NCBI RefSeq assembly: GCF_012911895.1
Contig: NZ_JAAXCV010000033.1
Location: 1 to 64,000, forward strand
Length of the DNA stretch: 64,000 bases
Direction of reading: 5' to 3'
From: Bacillus sp. RO3
GTDB lineage: Bacteria; Bacillota; Bacilli; Bacillales; Bacillaceae_B
The notes under the pieces were generated by a model. It had not been told where the DNA came from. It saw only the letters and a list, made by a program, of their open reading frames with translations, and ran no database searches. Position 1 is the first letter of the stretch; each line of letters starts with the position of its first letter. Positions 36,158 through 44,707 of the stretch are shown here, piece after piece. A program made the position numbers and the translations under genes.

Positions 36158-38029
36158 TTACGCCAATAATCCTTCTAATTCCTGATACATATCGTCCCGC
36201 TCGTTCTCTTTCTGTTCTTTTTGCTCATATAGTTCCTGAAGGATGGTTAAGTCTGTTTGTGTAAGGAGTTTCTCTTCAATCGTGTAAATCTCCTCTTCCA
36301 CCCTTTCAAGCTCCATTTCGATGTCTTCCACTTTCCGGTCGGGCTTTATGGAAACCTCCTTACGTACAGTTCCTTTTTTCTTCACTACTGCAGGCATTTC
36401 CTTAGGGGCTGGAAGTTTTTCTTTCGCCCAGCTATACGGTCCATTAAAGAAATAAAGATTTCCTTGTTGAATCCAATAAGTCTTCGTAAACAACTTGTTT
36501 AAAAAGTAACGATCGTGTGACACAGCCAGGATCGTGCCCTTAAAATCTTCCAGTGCATCCTCAAGCACCTCCCGGGAATCTATGTCCAGATGGTTGGTCG
36601 GCTCATCCAGGACAAGGAAGTTGATGTCCTGATGCATCAATTGCGCCAGGCGGAGCCTCATCTTTTCCCCACCGCTCAGCTGGCCCACTTTACGGAACAC
36701 ATTCGGCCCATAGAATAAAAATCGGGCAAGAATGTGCCTCGCCTCTCCTTCTGTTACAGCCACTTCTTCCCTGAAAGCATCGATCAGACGGACAGAGGGG
36801 TCAGACACGGTGAAATGCTGGGAAAGATAACCCAGTTTCACATTACTTCCGACTTTTACACAACCAGCATCAGGAGATTCCTCCCCTAGAAGCATTTTGA
36901 TGATGGTCGATTTGCCTGTTCCATTTTGCCCGACGATTGCTGTGCGATCTTTGTAATGGACATGGAGTCCCGCATTCTCAAACAGCTTTTTTTCTCCATA
37001 GGCTTTTGCAACGTCTTCCATGGAAAACACGATTTTCCCGCTTCGGTCTGTTTCCTCAAATTCCAACCCCATCTTCCTGCGGTCCAGTATCGGGCGTTTT
37101 ATTTTCTCCATGCGTTCCAAGGCTCTCTCCATGTTCCTCGCCCGTTTGTGAAGGGCTTCATTAGGTGGGTTTGCCTGGTTTGCCCATTCCTTTAACCGTT
37201 TAATGGCCTCTTTCATTTTCTTTATTTTTTTCTGCTGTTCCTGATACGCTTGGAACTCAAGCATCAAACGCTCGTCTTTTTCCTTCACAAATCCTGAGTA
37301 ATTTGTATGATAAATCGTCAATTCCCCGTCCTCCAAGTCATACACCTTGGTGATCACGTTATCGAGAAAATATCGATCATGGGAAATACAAACGACGGTT
37401 CCTTCATACTCCTTTAGAAATTCCTCCAGCCACTCCACGGCTCCGATGTCCAGATGATTCGTCGGTTCGTCCAGGAGAAGCAGGTCCGGCTTTTGCAGTA
37501 ATATCAAGCCTAGGCATAACTTCGTCTGTTCACCGCCACTGCAGTCATTGAAGTCCTTCTCCACCAGTTCATGGATTTCCAACCCATTGACAACCTTTGA
37601 AATATTGGCTTCGATTTCATAGCCTCCGTCGTTTGTGTATTGATCCTGCAGCTTCCCGTATTCTTCTAATAAACGGGTGAGAGTATCCGGATCTGCCCCT
37701 GAACCCATCTTGATCTCCAACTCTTTTAATCGGTCACCCGTTTCAATCAAACGGAAAAATGCAGATCGTAAAACATCATGCCCTGTCGTTCCTTCAGAAA
37801 AGCGTGGGATCTGGGCGAGATAGCCTACCTTCGCTCCCTTCTTCAAGTGGACGAGCCCTTTATCAGGCGTTTCGGTTCCTGATAATAGCTTGAATATCGT
37901 CGTCTTCCCTGTCCCGTTTCTGCCGACAAGTCCAATTCGCGATCTTTCCGGTATTTCAAAGGATAAGTCTTCAAAGATGATATGTCCCCCAAACATCTTA
38001 CTTAACTCCTGTGCACTGCAAATAATCAT
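36158..38029 (-). CDS. ABC-F family ATPase, possible ribosome-protection factor
   Basis: A 623-residue soluble protein with two ABC ATPase domains. Walker A motifs are GRNGTGKTT and GQNGTGKST; signature motifs are CSGGEQTKL and LSGGEKMRL; Walker B ends are LLLLDEPTNHLD and FLVLDEPTNHLD. A charged linker (about 235-300) and a C-terminal coiled coil (about 555-623) complete the ABC-F pattern. Such proteins act at the ribosomal E site, in translation or antibiotic resistance. The leader with an upstream ORF and two terminators points to antibiotic-induced expression, which is inference. AAAGGAAGAGG precedes the ATG. Confidence 0.9.
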   Translation of the reverse strand: MIICSAQELSKMFGGHIIFEDLSFEIPERSRIGLVGRNGTGKTTIFKLLSGTETPDKGLVHLKKGAKVGYLAQIPRFSEGTTGHDVLRSAFFRLIETGDRLKELEIKMGSGADPDTLTRLLEEYGKLQDQYTNDGGYEIEANISKVVNGLEIHELVEKDFNDCSGGEQTKLCLGLILLQKPDLLLLDEPTNHLDIGAVEWLEEFLKEYEGTVVCISHDRYFLDNVITKVYDLEDGELTIYHTNYSGFVKEKDERLMLEFQAYQEQQKKIKKMKEAIKRLKEWANQANPPNEALHKRARNMERALERMEKIKRPILDRRKMGLEFEETDRSGKIVFSMEDVAKAYGEKKLFENAGLHVHYKDRTAIVGQNGTGKSTIIKMLLGEESPDAGCVKVGSNVKLGYLSQHFTVSDPSVRLIDAFREEVAVTEGEARHILARFLFYGPNVFRKVGQLSGGEKMRLRLAQLMHQDINFLVLDEPTNHLDIDSREVLEDALEDFKGTILAVSHDRYFLNKLFTKTYWIQQGNLYFFNGPYSWAKEKLPAPKEMPAVVKKKGTVRKEVSIKPDRKVEDIEMELERVEEEIYTIEEKLLTQTDLTILQELYEQKEQKENERDDMYQELEGLLA

Positions 38030-38077
38030 ATGTTCCTCTTCCTTTCGGTTGTCTATTTAGAGGTAAGAGGTGCACAA

Positions 38078-38119
38078 ATAAAAAAGCCATGGGGAATCAG
38101 AAGACTCTCCCATAGCTTT
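38078..38119 (-). terminator. Proximal attenuator in the ABC-F leader
   Basis: On the minus strand AAAGCTATGGG (38119-38109) pairs with CCCATGGCTTT (38093-38083), followed by T residues, 49 bases before the gene start. Confidence 0.8.
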
Positions 38120-38161
38120 TCGAAGTGCTTCCGGCACTGCATCCTTTCTTAATGAAGGGAT

Positions 38162-38193
38162 AAAAAAAAAGAGAGCGAAAACGCCCCCTTTTT
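38162..38193 (-). terminator. Distal attenuator in the ABC-F leader
   Basis: On the minus strand AAAAAGGGGGCG pairs with CGCTCTCTTTTT (12 bp with two G-U pairs) around TTTT, followed by more T. Confidence 0.8.
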
Positions 38194-38251
38194 CCGATTC
38201 TTGCTAGAAAAGTGATTGGAATTGAGACCTCTTACCGTTCAGTATTCATAT

Positions 38252-38365
38252 TCATTTGCTGAAAAAGGGCATACGTGTCCCCTTGAATGCAAATGCATGA
38301 AAAATCGCACGGCAAATGTAGATATAATCCAAATACTTCCCACGCAATCCTACAGAACGATTCAT
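38252..38365 (-). CDS. Leader peptide ORF upstream of the ABC-F gene
   Basis: A 37-codon frame beginning MNRSVGLRGKYLDY and ending RMPFFSK. Its ATG has AAAAGGAGGTG eight bases upstream, one of the best ribosome sites in the window. It lies between a consensus promoter and two tandem terminators. This is the arrangement of ribosome-mediated attenuation known for antibiotic-resistance ABC-F genes: a drug-stalled ribosome on the leader would favour readthrough. The peptide itself may have no other role. Confidence 0.65.
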   Translation of the reverse strand: MNRSVGLRGKYLDYIYICRAIFHAFAFKGTRMPFFSK

Positions 38366-38409
38366 CTCAATTCCACCTCCTTTTCCATCAAACGTCATTA
38401 GATATCTAC

Positions 38410-38439
38410 ATTATATAATTATTCTGAAAGCTTTTGCAA
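38410..38439 (-). promoter_or_regulatory. Sigma-A promoter of the ABC-F leader
   Basis: On the minus strand TTGCAA (38439-38434), 18 bases, TATAAT (38415-38410). The transcript would start near 38403, giving a leader of about 370 bases. Confidence 0.75.
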
Positions 38440-38444
38440 TGTGA

Positions 38445-40082
38445 TTATCCCTTTTTGTACAAAATTCTTGATAACACAAGTCCGATTACACCGATGGGAA
38501 TCAGGATCATGGCACGGATCGTGAAATCCAGGAACACAAGATCGGCAAGGAAGAACTTCAACAGGGCCAGTGCCAGGAATGCGATCCCCACCCATCGGTA
38601 AAAGACATCCTTTCTGCTTTCACCGAAGATGAGATAAGCAATTGAAAGGGCTGCGATCGCAACGGTGAAGGCTGTCGTACGCGGTGTGTAGTCCCACCCG
38701 ATGACAACATATTCTGTCAAACGCAGCACAAAGATCAATACGAGTCCTGTCAGTACGACTTTAATCGCCGTTTTAGAAATGTTTAAGAAGGAAGACTCGT
38801 TTTCATTGAATTGTGTAAATAGATACACATACCCAAAAGCGACGGCAAAAATCGGCAGTTCGATGGTAAGGAAATCATCCGATGCACCGACTGCCACTCC
38901 TAAGAAGGAATACAACATGAGCAGGAAGGATCCAGAAAGCCCTATATAGCTCTCACGTCTTCCAGAGAGCCATAGGAGAACTGTACCTTGAATACCAACC
39001 AGAATATAGCGCCAATTGTATTCGAACAGTTCAAAGACGAAAAGAAGGACATGCAGGAACCCAAGGACAAGGAGGACATCCTTCGTGCCTTTCTTTTCCT
39101 TCGGTTCAATGAATGCTATCCCGATATAAACGAAAGCGAAAATCACATAGTAAAAGAGTGGGACCGCCTCGTATATGTCATTCAATAATCCAAGAAGGAT
39201 GAATGAGCCTGATACAAGTGCAGGAATCATTTCCGCGCTCACCCGTTCTTTACGGTTCAGGACGATCAACAGTATGAGATAGGCATGTTGAATCGCAAAC
39301 GGAATCAGAACGGTTAAGGTCATCGCTCCTACCCCGAAGGCAGCAAAGAAAAACAGTGAGAAATAAAGTAAATAATAATGAATATTCCAAGCGAACCTGT
39401 ACCGTTTCAAGGTGCTGAATGTCATCAATACAAAGAACAAGACTAATTCATATCCGTAAAACAACCATTCATTTCGTTCATCCCCGGCAAATATAAAGGG
39501 AAACAGATACGCTCCCGCCCCGATCAGGCTGAGGACCACTTCAGATCCATGCTTATGGGAAGTCCACAGTCCTACGGAAATAATGAGGATCAATAGTAGA
39601 TTCGTAATGAACCCGCCAATGTATCCATACAAAATATTGGCTGAGAATAAAGTGATGATGGCAAGAACGATGCTTCCTGATAGAAGCGTGATGGCTAATT
39701 TACGCTGATCCCGAATGAACCTCTCTCCTAAGAAATACATCCCTATGCTGATGACAGCCCCCGTCCATACCCTTAATCCAGGCGTAACCCAGCCATTTTG
39801 AGAAGCAGCCATAAATCCCCAAATACTGCCTATCAATAAAACAAACAGAAACACCTTCGGCAGCCAGCGTTCCACCGAGAAGTCAAAGACTTCTTTCTCT
39901 GTGAATGGCTCAGCCGTTCTATAGGGAATAGGTTCCTCAGGCACATTGGCAGCCGCCTCTTTTTGGATAACAGATGATTCTTCTCCCCTTTTGGCTTGAA
40001 TCAACTGCCGTTTAACGAGATACAACTCTTTCTCAAGAAAGCTGATCTTCTGTTCCAACCTTTCAAACTCTTCCTTTTCCAT
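38445..40082 (-). CDS. DUF2339-like multi-pass membrane protein
   Basis: A 545-residue protein. Residues 1-35 form a charged coiled coil, then a short polar linker, then about 14 hydrophobic segments to the end. This is the layout of DUF2339 membrane proteins, whose function is unknown. GGGGGTGG precedes the ATG. It ends only about 6 bp from the -35 of the ABC-F promoter, so readthrough into that leader is possible. Confidence 0.75.
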   Translation of the reverse strand: MEKEEFERLEQKISFLEKELYLVKRQLIQAKRGEESSVIQKEAAANVPEEPIPYRTAEPFTEKEVFDFSVERWLPKVFLFVLLIGSIWGFMAASQNGWVTPGLRVWTGAVISIGMYFLGERFIRDQRKLAITLLSGSIVLAIITLFSANILYGYIGGFITNLLLILIISVGLWTSHKHGSEVVLSLIGAGAYLFPFIFAGDERNEWLFYGYELVLFFVLMTFSTLKRYRFAWNIHYYLLYFSLFFFAAFGVGAMTLTVLIPFAIQHAYLILLIVLNRKERVSAEMIPALVSGSFILLGLLNDIYEAVPLFYYVIFAFVYIGIAFIEPKEKKGTKDVLLVLGFLHVLLFVFELFEYNWRYILVGIQGTVLLWLSGRRESYIGLSGSFLLMLYSFLGVAVGASDDFLTIELPIFAVAFGYVYLFTQFNENESSFLNISKTAIKVVLTGLVLIFVLRLTEYVVIGWDYTPRTTAFTVAIAALSIAYLIFGESRKDVFYRWVGIAFLALALLKFFLADLVFLDFTIRAMILIPIGVIGLVLSRILYKKG

Positions 40083-40170
40083 ATTTCCACCCCCTTACTT
40101 CTATTTATACAGGAATTAGGTATAATTTTCCTTTATTTTTTCAAAAAGAAGGATTTATTTTTAGATATCA

Positions 40171-40207
40171 AAAAAAGCTTCACCCTGTGAAAGGTGAAGC
40201 TTTTTTT
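40171..40207. terminator. Bidirectional terminator after the YitT-family gene
   Basis: AAAAAAGCTTCACC and GGTGAAGCTTTTTTT form a long stem. Confidence 0.93.
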
Positions 40208-41056
40208 CTATGCCAGCCGTTTAAAGTTTTGACCAAGGATTTCATTCATAGTATGAACCGTGATAAAGGCACGATTATCCACTTGGGTGATGAAGCCTTT
40301 CAGTTTGGAAAAGTCTTTGCGACCGAGGATGGTGGTGATGACTTCCTTTTCATCTGAAGTGAACGCTCCTGTTGCCGTATGGATCGTCGCTCCTTTTCCA
40401 AGCTCATGAACAATGTAAGCCTTGATTTCATCGCTGTATCGGCTGATAATGACGATTTCTTTATTCGAATTGAATTGCTGCAGAGTGTAATCGATGACCA
40501 GGCCGTTTAAGATGACACCGAAGAAGGCATACATCCCGACTTGCGGCCCAAATAGGACGGCTGAGGACGTGGCAATTGATAAATCTGCCAGCAACACACC
40601 CCTGCCTACATCTATATTGAAATATTTATTAAAAATCATGGCAACGATATCTGTTCCACCCGTTGAAGCCTGCTGGTTGAACACGATGGCCATACCGGTT
40701 GCGGCAATACATTGGCCGATGATGAGCTGAATTAAGATATCATCACTTAATGGTGCGTTCATGGGAGCGAATTTCTCTAACAACCAAACATAGAATGAAA
40801 GGGCGAAACTGGCGTAAATGGTTTTCGCACCGAAATTGAAGCCGAGAAAGATCACACCAACAATAAACAATGCGATATTGATGATGATCATAAACAGTCC
40901 GAGGGACATCCCTGGAAACAGATCGTTCATAATGATGGACAATCCACTTACTCCCCCTGTCGCTAAATTATTTGGCGATAAGAAGAAATGGACATTTATC
41001 GAAACAAGAAATGCACCGAGGTTCATCATTAAAAAAGAAAAGATTCTTTGTCGCAT
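40208..41056 (-). CDS. YitT family membrane protein (DUF161/DUF2179)
   Basis: A 282-residue protein with five to six membrane segments. NNLATGGVSGLSIIMND and QQASTGGTDIVAMI are the paired YitT motifs. The C-terminal cytoplasmic DUF2179 domain holds GATIHTATGAF. The ATG at 41056 has AGGAGG; an adjacent GTG is possible, and the longer frame has no ribosome site. Several paralogues exist in Bacillus; function is unknown. Confidence 0.88.
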   Translation of the reverse strand: MRQRIFSFLMMNLGAFLVSINVHFFLSPNNLATGGVSGLSIIMNDLFPGMSLGLFMIIINIALFIVGVIFLGFNFGAKTIYASFALSFYVWLLEKFAPMNAPLSDDILIQLIIGQCIAATGMAIVFNQQASTGGTDIVAMIFNKYFNIDVGRGVLLADLSIATSSAVLFGPQVGMYAFFGVILNGLVIDYTLQQFNSNKEIVIISRYSDEIKAYIVHELGKGATIHTATGAFTSDEKEVITTILGRKDFSKLKGFITQVDNRAFITVHTMNEILGQNFKRLA

Positions 41057-41314
41057 CACCGCAACCTCCTTTTTCTTATAATTTTTTAGGGTCCGTAAAA
41101 AGTTGAACAACGGGATTATAAAGCCCATCAAGACCCTTTGTAAAGGGAATACGGTCAAAAAAATAAGGTTTAATTATTGTGAAAATTGCAAGGGTTTGCA
41201 AGTGTGATGAGAGATGGATTTAGGTTTGAGAGTGTTCATTCGGAGTATGGTGGTCATTTATGGAGATTCTAAAAAAACTCTCTTCCATTCAGATGAAACT
41301 TCTCCCCGCCTATA

Positions 41315-41346
41315 GAAAAAGGACGATTCCCTGGAGAATCGTCCTT
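41315..41346 (-). terminator. Intrinsic terminator of queF
   Basis: On the minus strand AAGGACGATTC pairs with GAATCGTCCTT, followed by T. Confidence 0.92.
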
Positions 41347-41352
41347 GAATCA

Positions 41353-41850
41353 TTACCGATTATCAATTTTCTCCGGATACAGATCGTGGTTCATCAAACG
41401 ATGGTCGGCCATCGTTTCGTACTTTGTTCCGGGTTTTCCATAGTTACAATATGGATCGATGCTGATCCCGCCACGCGGGGTGAATTTCCCCCATACTTCG
41501 ATATAACGGGGATCCATTAATTCGATCAGATCATTCATGATGATGTTCATGCAGTCTTCATGGAAATCTCCATGATTTCTGAAGCTGAACAGATAAAGCT
41601 TGAGTGATTTACTCTCCACCATCTTCTCACCAGGGATATAGCTGATGTAAATGGTGGCGAAGTCCGGTTGACCTGTTTTCGGACAGAGGCTGGTGAACTC
41701 AGGACAGTTGAACTTCACAAAATAGTCCCTGTTCGGATGCTTATTATCGAAAGCTTCCAAAATGTGGGGAGCGTACTCAAACAGATAATTCGTCCCCTGG
41801 TTTCCTAATAATGATAAATCTGTCAAATCTTCGTCTTTTCTTCCTGACAT
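41353..41850 (-). CDS. queF: NADPH-dependent 7-cyano-7-deazaguanine reductase
   Basis: A 165-residue T-fold enzyme that reduces preQ0 to preQ1 in queuosine synthesis. The signature [17 protein letters not shown] supplies the nucleophilic Cys56 and Asp63; [22 protein letters not shown] is the conserved QueF block. Length equals B. subtilis QueF. The start is the ATG at 41850 with GGGGAGG. It is not next to queC, queD or queE, and I could not fit a preQ1 aptamer in the upstream 150 bases. Confidence 0.96.
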   Translation of the reverse strand: MSGRKDEDLTDLSLLGNQGTNYLFEYAPHILEAFDNKHPNRDYFVKFNCPEFTSLCPKTGQPDFATIYISYIPGEKMVESKSLKLYLFSFRNHGDFHEDCMNIIMNDLIELMDPRYIEVWGKFTPRGGISIDPYCNYGKPGTKYETMADHRLMNHDLYPEKIDNR

Positions 41851-42120
41851 GTAAAAAATCCTCCCCTTCAAAGTGCCTCGAATGAAGGAGGACATAGCAT
41901 TAGCCTAAAAATCTGAGTAACACACTATAGAATTGCATTAAAGCCTATTTCCTGTTACGGTTAAAGGATAGCATGTTAGAGATAACCCCAAGTTAGATTC
42001 TTAGATCCATAGTTTTTTATAGAGGGTAAATGCTATGAACCTCTCTCAAAAGTTGAGCGACATTTAGTATTCTAGAGGTAATATTAAATAAGAACATAGG
42101 GAAAGTCAATCCAATTATAG

Positions 42121-42147
42121 ATTGAAATTTCCAGCAGGAAATTCAAT
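42121..42147. promoter_or_regulatory. Dyad upstream of the cobalamin-binding gene
   Basis: ATTGAAATTTCC (42121-42132) and GGAAATTCAAT (42137-42147) are inverted, with one base bulged, 56 bp before the start codon. A TAGAAT lies at 42156-42161. It may be an operator. The remaining part of 41851-42202 shows no gene. Confidence 0.4.
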
Positions 42148-42202
42148 TCTTCCTATAGAATATAGTAATTGGTAATTTCACTATTTTCAGGAGTGATCGT
42201 AA

Positions 42203-42853
42203 ATGAATCAGCTGGTACAGACCTTCACAAGGTCTATTCTCGCAGGAGACGTGCATTCATTAATGAAACTATATACGTCTTCTATTCACTCAAAAATAGA
42301 CAATTTTACGTTTTACGAGAAAATCATTAAACCTTCCATGTATCGAATCGGTGATCTTTGGGAGAAAAATCAAATCACTGTTGCAGACGAGCATCTGGCT
42401 ACTGCAACGCTTAAATATCTCCTTGCTTCAATCATTACCCATGAGGAAGCTTCAGAAAACCAGCCGAAAGCCCTGCTATTCTGTATAGAAGGTGAGCATC
42501 ACAGCCTGGGACTTGAGCTTGCAAATGAAGCATTCAAGGAAAACCATTGGAATACCCGTTACCTGGGATCCAATGTGCCTGTTAAAGATGCCTTAGCGTT
42601 CATTGAAGCCTGGGAACCACATGTCATTGGTATTTCCATCGGGATGACAACGGCTCTATCCCGGCTGAAAGAATGCATCCAAGAAATCAGGAGCCACCAT
42701 CAGGATATTGACATTGTGGTGGGCGGAAGACTCATTTCCAACTACTCCCTGGATTTTCTGGATGACTCGAAGGTGACAAGCTTTCACGACTTACTGGAAC
42801 TCAATGAGTATCTCGAAGATAAGTCGGAACAACTGATTTCTGCTAAAGGTTAA
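42203..42853 (+). CDS. Cobalamin-binding protein with CarH-type light-sensor motif
   Basis: A 216-residue soluble protein. A helical cap domain (1-85) carries W53-x9-E63-H64, the motif known from adenosylcobalamin photoreceptors such as CarH. A B12-binding Rossmann domain follows with E98-x-H100-x-x-G103, the DxHxxG motif with Glu for Asp, then GSNVPVKD and VVGGRLIS. His100 is the expected lower cobalt ligand. There is no DNA-binding domain, so output must come from a partner. The next gene, 114 bp downstream, is PAS-like. AGGAGTGATC precedes the ATG. Light sensing is inference. Confidence 0.82.
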   Translation: MNQLVQTFTRSILAGDVHSLMKLYTSSIHSKIDNFTFYEKIIKPSMYRIGDLWEKNQITVADEHLATATLKYLLASIITHEEASENQPKALLFCIEGEHHSLGLELANEAFKENHWNTRYLGSNVPVKDALAFIEAWEPHVIGISIGMTTALSRLKECIQEIRSHHQDIDIVVGGRLISNYSLDFLDDSKVTSFHDLLELNEYLEDKSEQLISAKG

Positions 42854-42898
42854 CCCCCGGACCATCTAGGGTTCTACTGAATGTTATCCCACATGATA

Positions 42899-42926
42899 CC
42901 TATCCTGTCCATTTGGACCTGATAGG
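42899..42926 (+). other. Intercistronic hairpin
   Basis: CCTATC and GATAGG with an inner GTCC/GGAC form a stem without a T tract between the cobalamin-binding gene and the PAS-like gene; perhaps an mRNA stability or processing element. Confidence 0.4.
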
Positions 42927-42967
42927 GGGCAATGACGTCCGTTACCCTTTTATAAAGGAGTGATCAT

Positions 42968-43465
42968 GTGGAAAATTTACATCTCTGTCCAATTCCTTAT
43001 CTGTTATTGGACAGACAGTTTAACTTAATCGACGCGTCTAATACAGGCTATGACTTCTTGAAGCCCGGCGAGAACTTCATGTCGATTGTGGAAGACGAAA
43101 GTTCACCGAAGTTTGCCCGGATCATCCATAAGTATTCTGAAGGGGAAATGGAATTGAACCTGAAGAAGGATGATTCATTTGAATTATTTGATATCCATTA
43201 TCTTTTATCGGATATTCAACAGTGCTATCATGTCGTCCTTATCGCTAAAGACCATCAGTATCAAAAAGTATCGGAACAGATGAACGGCCTGTTCGACCTG
43301 ATGGGTCAGTCAACCTACCCGCGGAAGGAACCAAACCTGACAGAAGTGCTGGCCAAGGTATCCTCACTGTATTTGAAACTTTCCAACACTTCTGATTGGA
43401 ATCGGCAAGAAGTTATGGGTAAAATAAAAGAGATCGAACAACACCTTCAACAAAGTGTGAAGTGA
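42968..43465 (+). CDS. PAS-like protein, partner of the cobalamin-binding protein
   Basis: A 165-residue soluble protein. Residues 1-100 read like a PAS domain (PYLLLDRQFNLIDASNTGYDFL). The rest is helical with a C-terminal EIEQHLQQSVK tail. There is no kinase, DNA-binding or cyclase domain. The GTG start has AAAGGAG seven bases upstream. Probable cotranscription with the Wx9EH cobalamin protein and a carbonic anhydrase suggests a sensory pair; no function is established. Confidence 0.6.
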   Translation: MENLHLCPIPYLLLDRQFNLIDASNTGYDFLKPGENFMSIVEDESSPKFARIIHKYSEGEMELNLKKDDSFELFDIHYLLSDIQQCYHVVLIAKDHQYQKVSEQMNGLFDLMGQSTYPRKEPNLTEVLAKVSSLYLKLSNTSDWNRQEVMGKIKEIEQHLQQSVK

Positions 43466-43492
43466 TAAATAATTTTTATAGGAGAATCAGAC

Positions 43493-44050
43493 ATGTCTTT
43501 ATTAACGAACATTCTTGATTACAACGAACAGTTTGTAAAAGAACAATCTTATGAAGAGTACAGAACAACCAAGTTTCCAGACAAACGCTTAGTCATTCTT
43601 ACTTGTATGGATACTCGTTTAGTTGAGCTTCTCCCTAAATCCATGAACATGAAAAATGGCGATGTAAAAATCGTCAAAAACGCAGGCGCCGTCGTCATGC
43701 ATCCATTCGGCAGCATCATGCGAAGCCTCCTAGTGGCTGTATATGAACTACAAGCAGACGAAGTCCTGGTCATCGGACATCATGATTGTGGAATGAGCGC
43801 CATCAACAGCCACCAAATACTGGAGAAAATGAAAAACCGCGGTATTTCCGAAGACACCTTCAACACTGTCGGATACTCAGGTATCGACCTCCACGAATGG
43901 CTGAAAGGCTTCAGCTCCGTCCAGGAAAGCGTCTCCCACAGTGTCGACATGATCAAACATCATCCCTTGATGGACAAAAAAATCCCTGTACACGGCCTTG
44001 TCATCAGTCCAGAAACCGGAAAACTTGATCTGGTCGTTGACGGGTACTAA
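43493..44050 (+). CDS. Beta-carbonic anhydrase (YtiB-like)
   Basis: A 185-residue zinc enzyme that interconverts carbon dioxide and bicarbonate. Zinc ligands are Cys38 (TCMDTR, with Asp40 and Arg42 as the catalytic dyad), His96 and Cys99 (GHHDCGMS). It closely follows B. subtilis YtiB in length and sequence. ATAGGAG precedes the ATG, 27 bp after the PAS-like gene. Confidence 0.93.
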   Translation: MSLLTNILDYNEQFVKEQSYEEYRTTKFPDKRLVILTCMDTRLVELLPKSMNMKNGDVKIVKNAGAVVMHPFGSIMRSLLVAVYELQADEVLVIGHHDCGMSAINSHQILEKMKNRGISEDTFNTVGYSGIDLHEWLKGFSSVQESVSHSVDMIKHHPLMDKKIPVHGLVISPETGKLDLVVDGY

Positions 44051-44579
44051 GAAAAGCGCAGGCGGCTTGTTCAGAGGCGACAAGCATAAGATGAACCTGC
44101 CAGAAAGGCGGGTTTTTGCCTTTTTGGCAGGTTTAGCTTATGACCTCGAGCCTCTAGCCGCCGGAGCTGGATCATAGAAAAGCGATGGCGGCTCGTTCAG
44201 GCCCGACAAGCATAAGGCCAGAACGCCGGAAAGGCGCTCTTTGCCTTTTTGGCGTTCTTGACTTATGACCTCGAGGGCCTAGCCGCTGGAGCTGGACCAT
44301 AGAAAAGCGAAGGCGGCTTGTTCAGAGGCGACAAGCATAAGCTAAACCTGCCAGAAAGGCGGGTTTTTGCCTTTTTGGCAGGTTTAGCTTATGACCTCGA
44401 GCCTCTAGCCGCCGGAGCTGGACCATAGAAAAGCGCAGGCGGCTTGTTCAGAGGCGACAAGCATAAGATGAACCTGCCAGAAAGGCGGATTTTTGCCTTT
44501 TTGGCAGGTTTAGCTTATGACCTCGAGCCTCTAGCCGCCGGAGCTGGACATCTAGAAAAGCGCAGACAGCTTGTTATCC
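44051..44579. repeat. Tandem array of four structured 126-bp repeats plus a partial fifth
   Basis: Units start with GAAAAGCG at 44051, 44177, 44302, 44428 and (partial) 44555. Each folds on itself: GGCGGCT/AGCCGCC, then AGAGGC/GCCTCT, CATAAG/CTTATG, CTGCCA/TGGCAG and AAAGGC/GCCTTT. Unit 2 differs on both sides of two stems in a compensating way (AGGCCC/GGGCCT and GAACGCC/GGCGTTC). Single copies of such elements occur between genes in many Bacillus genomes. No ORF is supported here. Confidence 0.9.
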
Positions 44580-44585
44580 TAACTT

Positions 44586-44624
44586 AAAAAATCCCTGAAG
44601 GCATAAACCTTCAGGGATTTTTTT
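44586..44624. terminator. Terminator after the repeat array
   Basis: AAAAAATCCCTGAAGG and CCTTCAGGGATTTTTTT form a long stem. Confidence 0.93.
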
Positions 44625-44636
44625 CTTCATAATGAA

Positions 44637-44707
44637 GAGGGACGGACCTTTCTATACCGTCCATCACCATTATCAGCTATTTTCCCAGCAGGAGAGGTCC
44701 GTCCCTC
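44637..44707. repeat. GGGACGGACCT inverted pair
   Basis: GAGGGACGGACCT at the left and AGGTCCGTCCCTC at the right enclose about 45 bases. The right arm reaches the stop codon of the cyclo-ligase-like gene. Confidence 0.7.

Noticed and set aside
38216..38401. 61-codon reading frame on the plus strand
   Set aside because: It is antisense to the ABC-F leader, promoter and leader ORF and has no ribosome site.
41851..42010. PreQ1 riboswitch before queF
   Set aside because: Neither the type I nor the type II aptamer core could be fitted by eye on the minus strand. A covariance search would settle it.
44051..44579. CRISPR-like array
   Set aside because: The units are 126 bp with no unique spacers between short identical repeats, and no cas genes are near. 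It is a tandem structured repeat.
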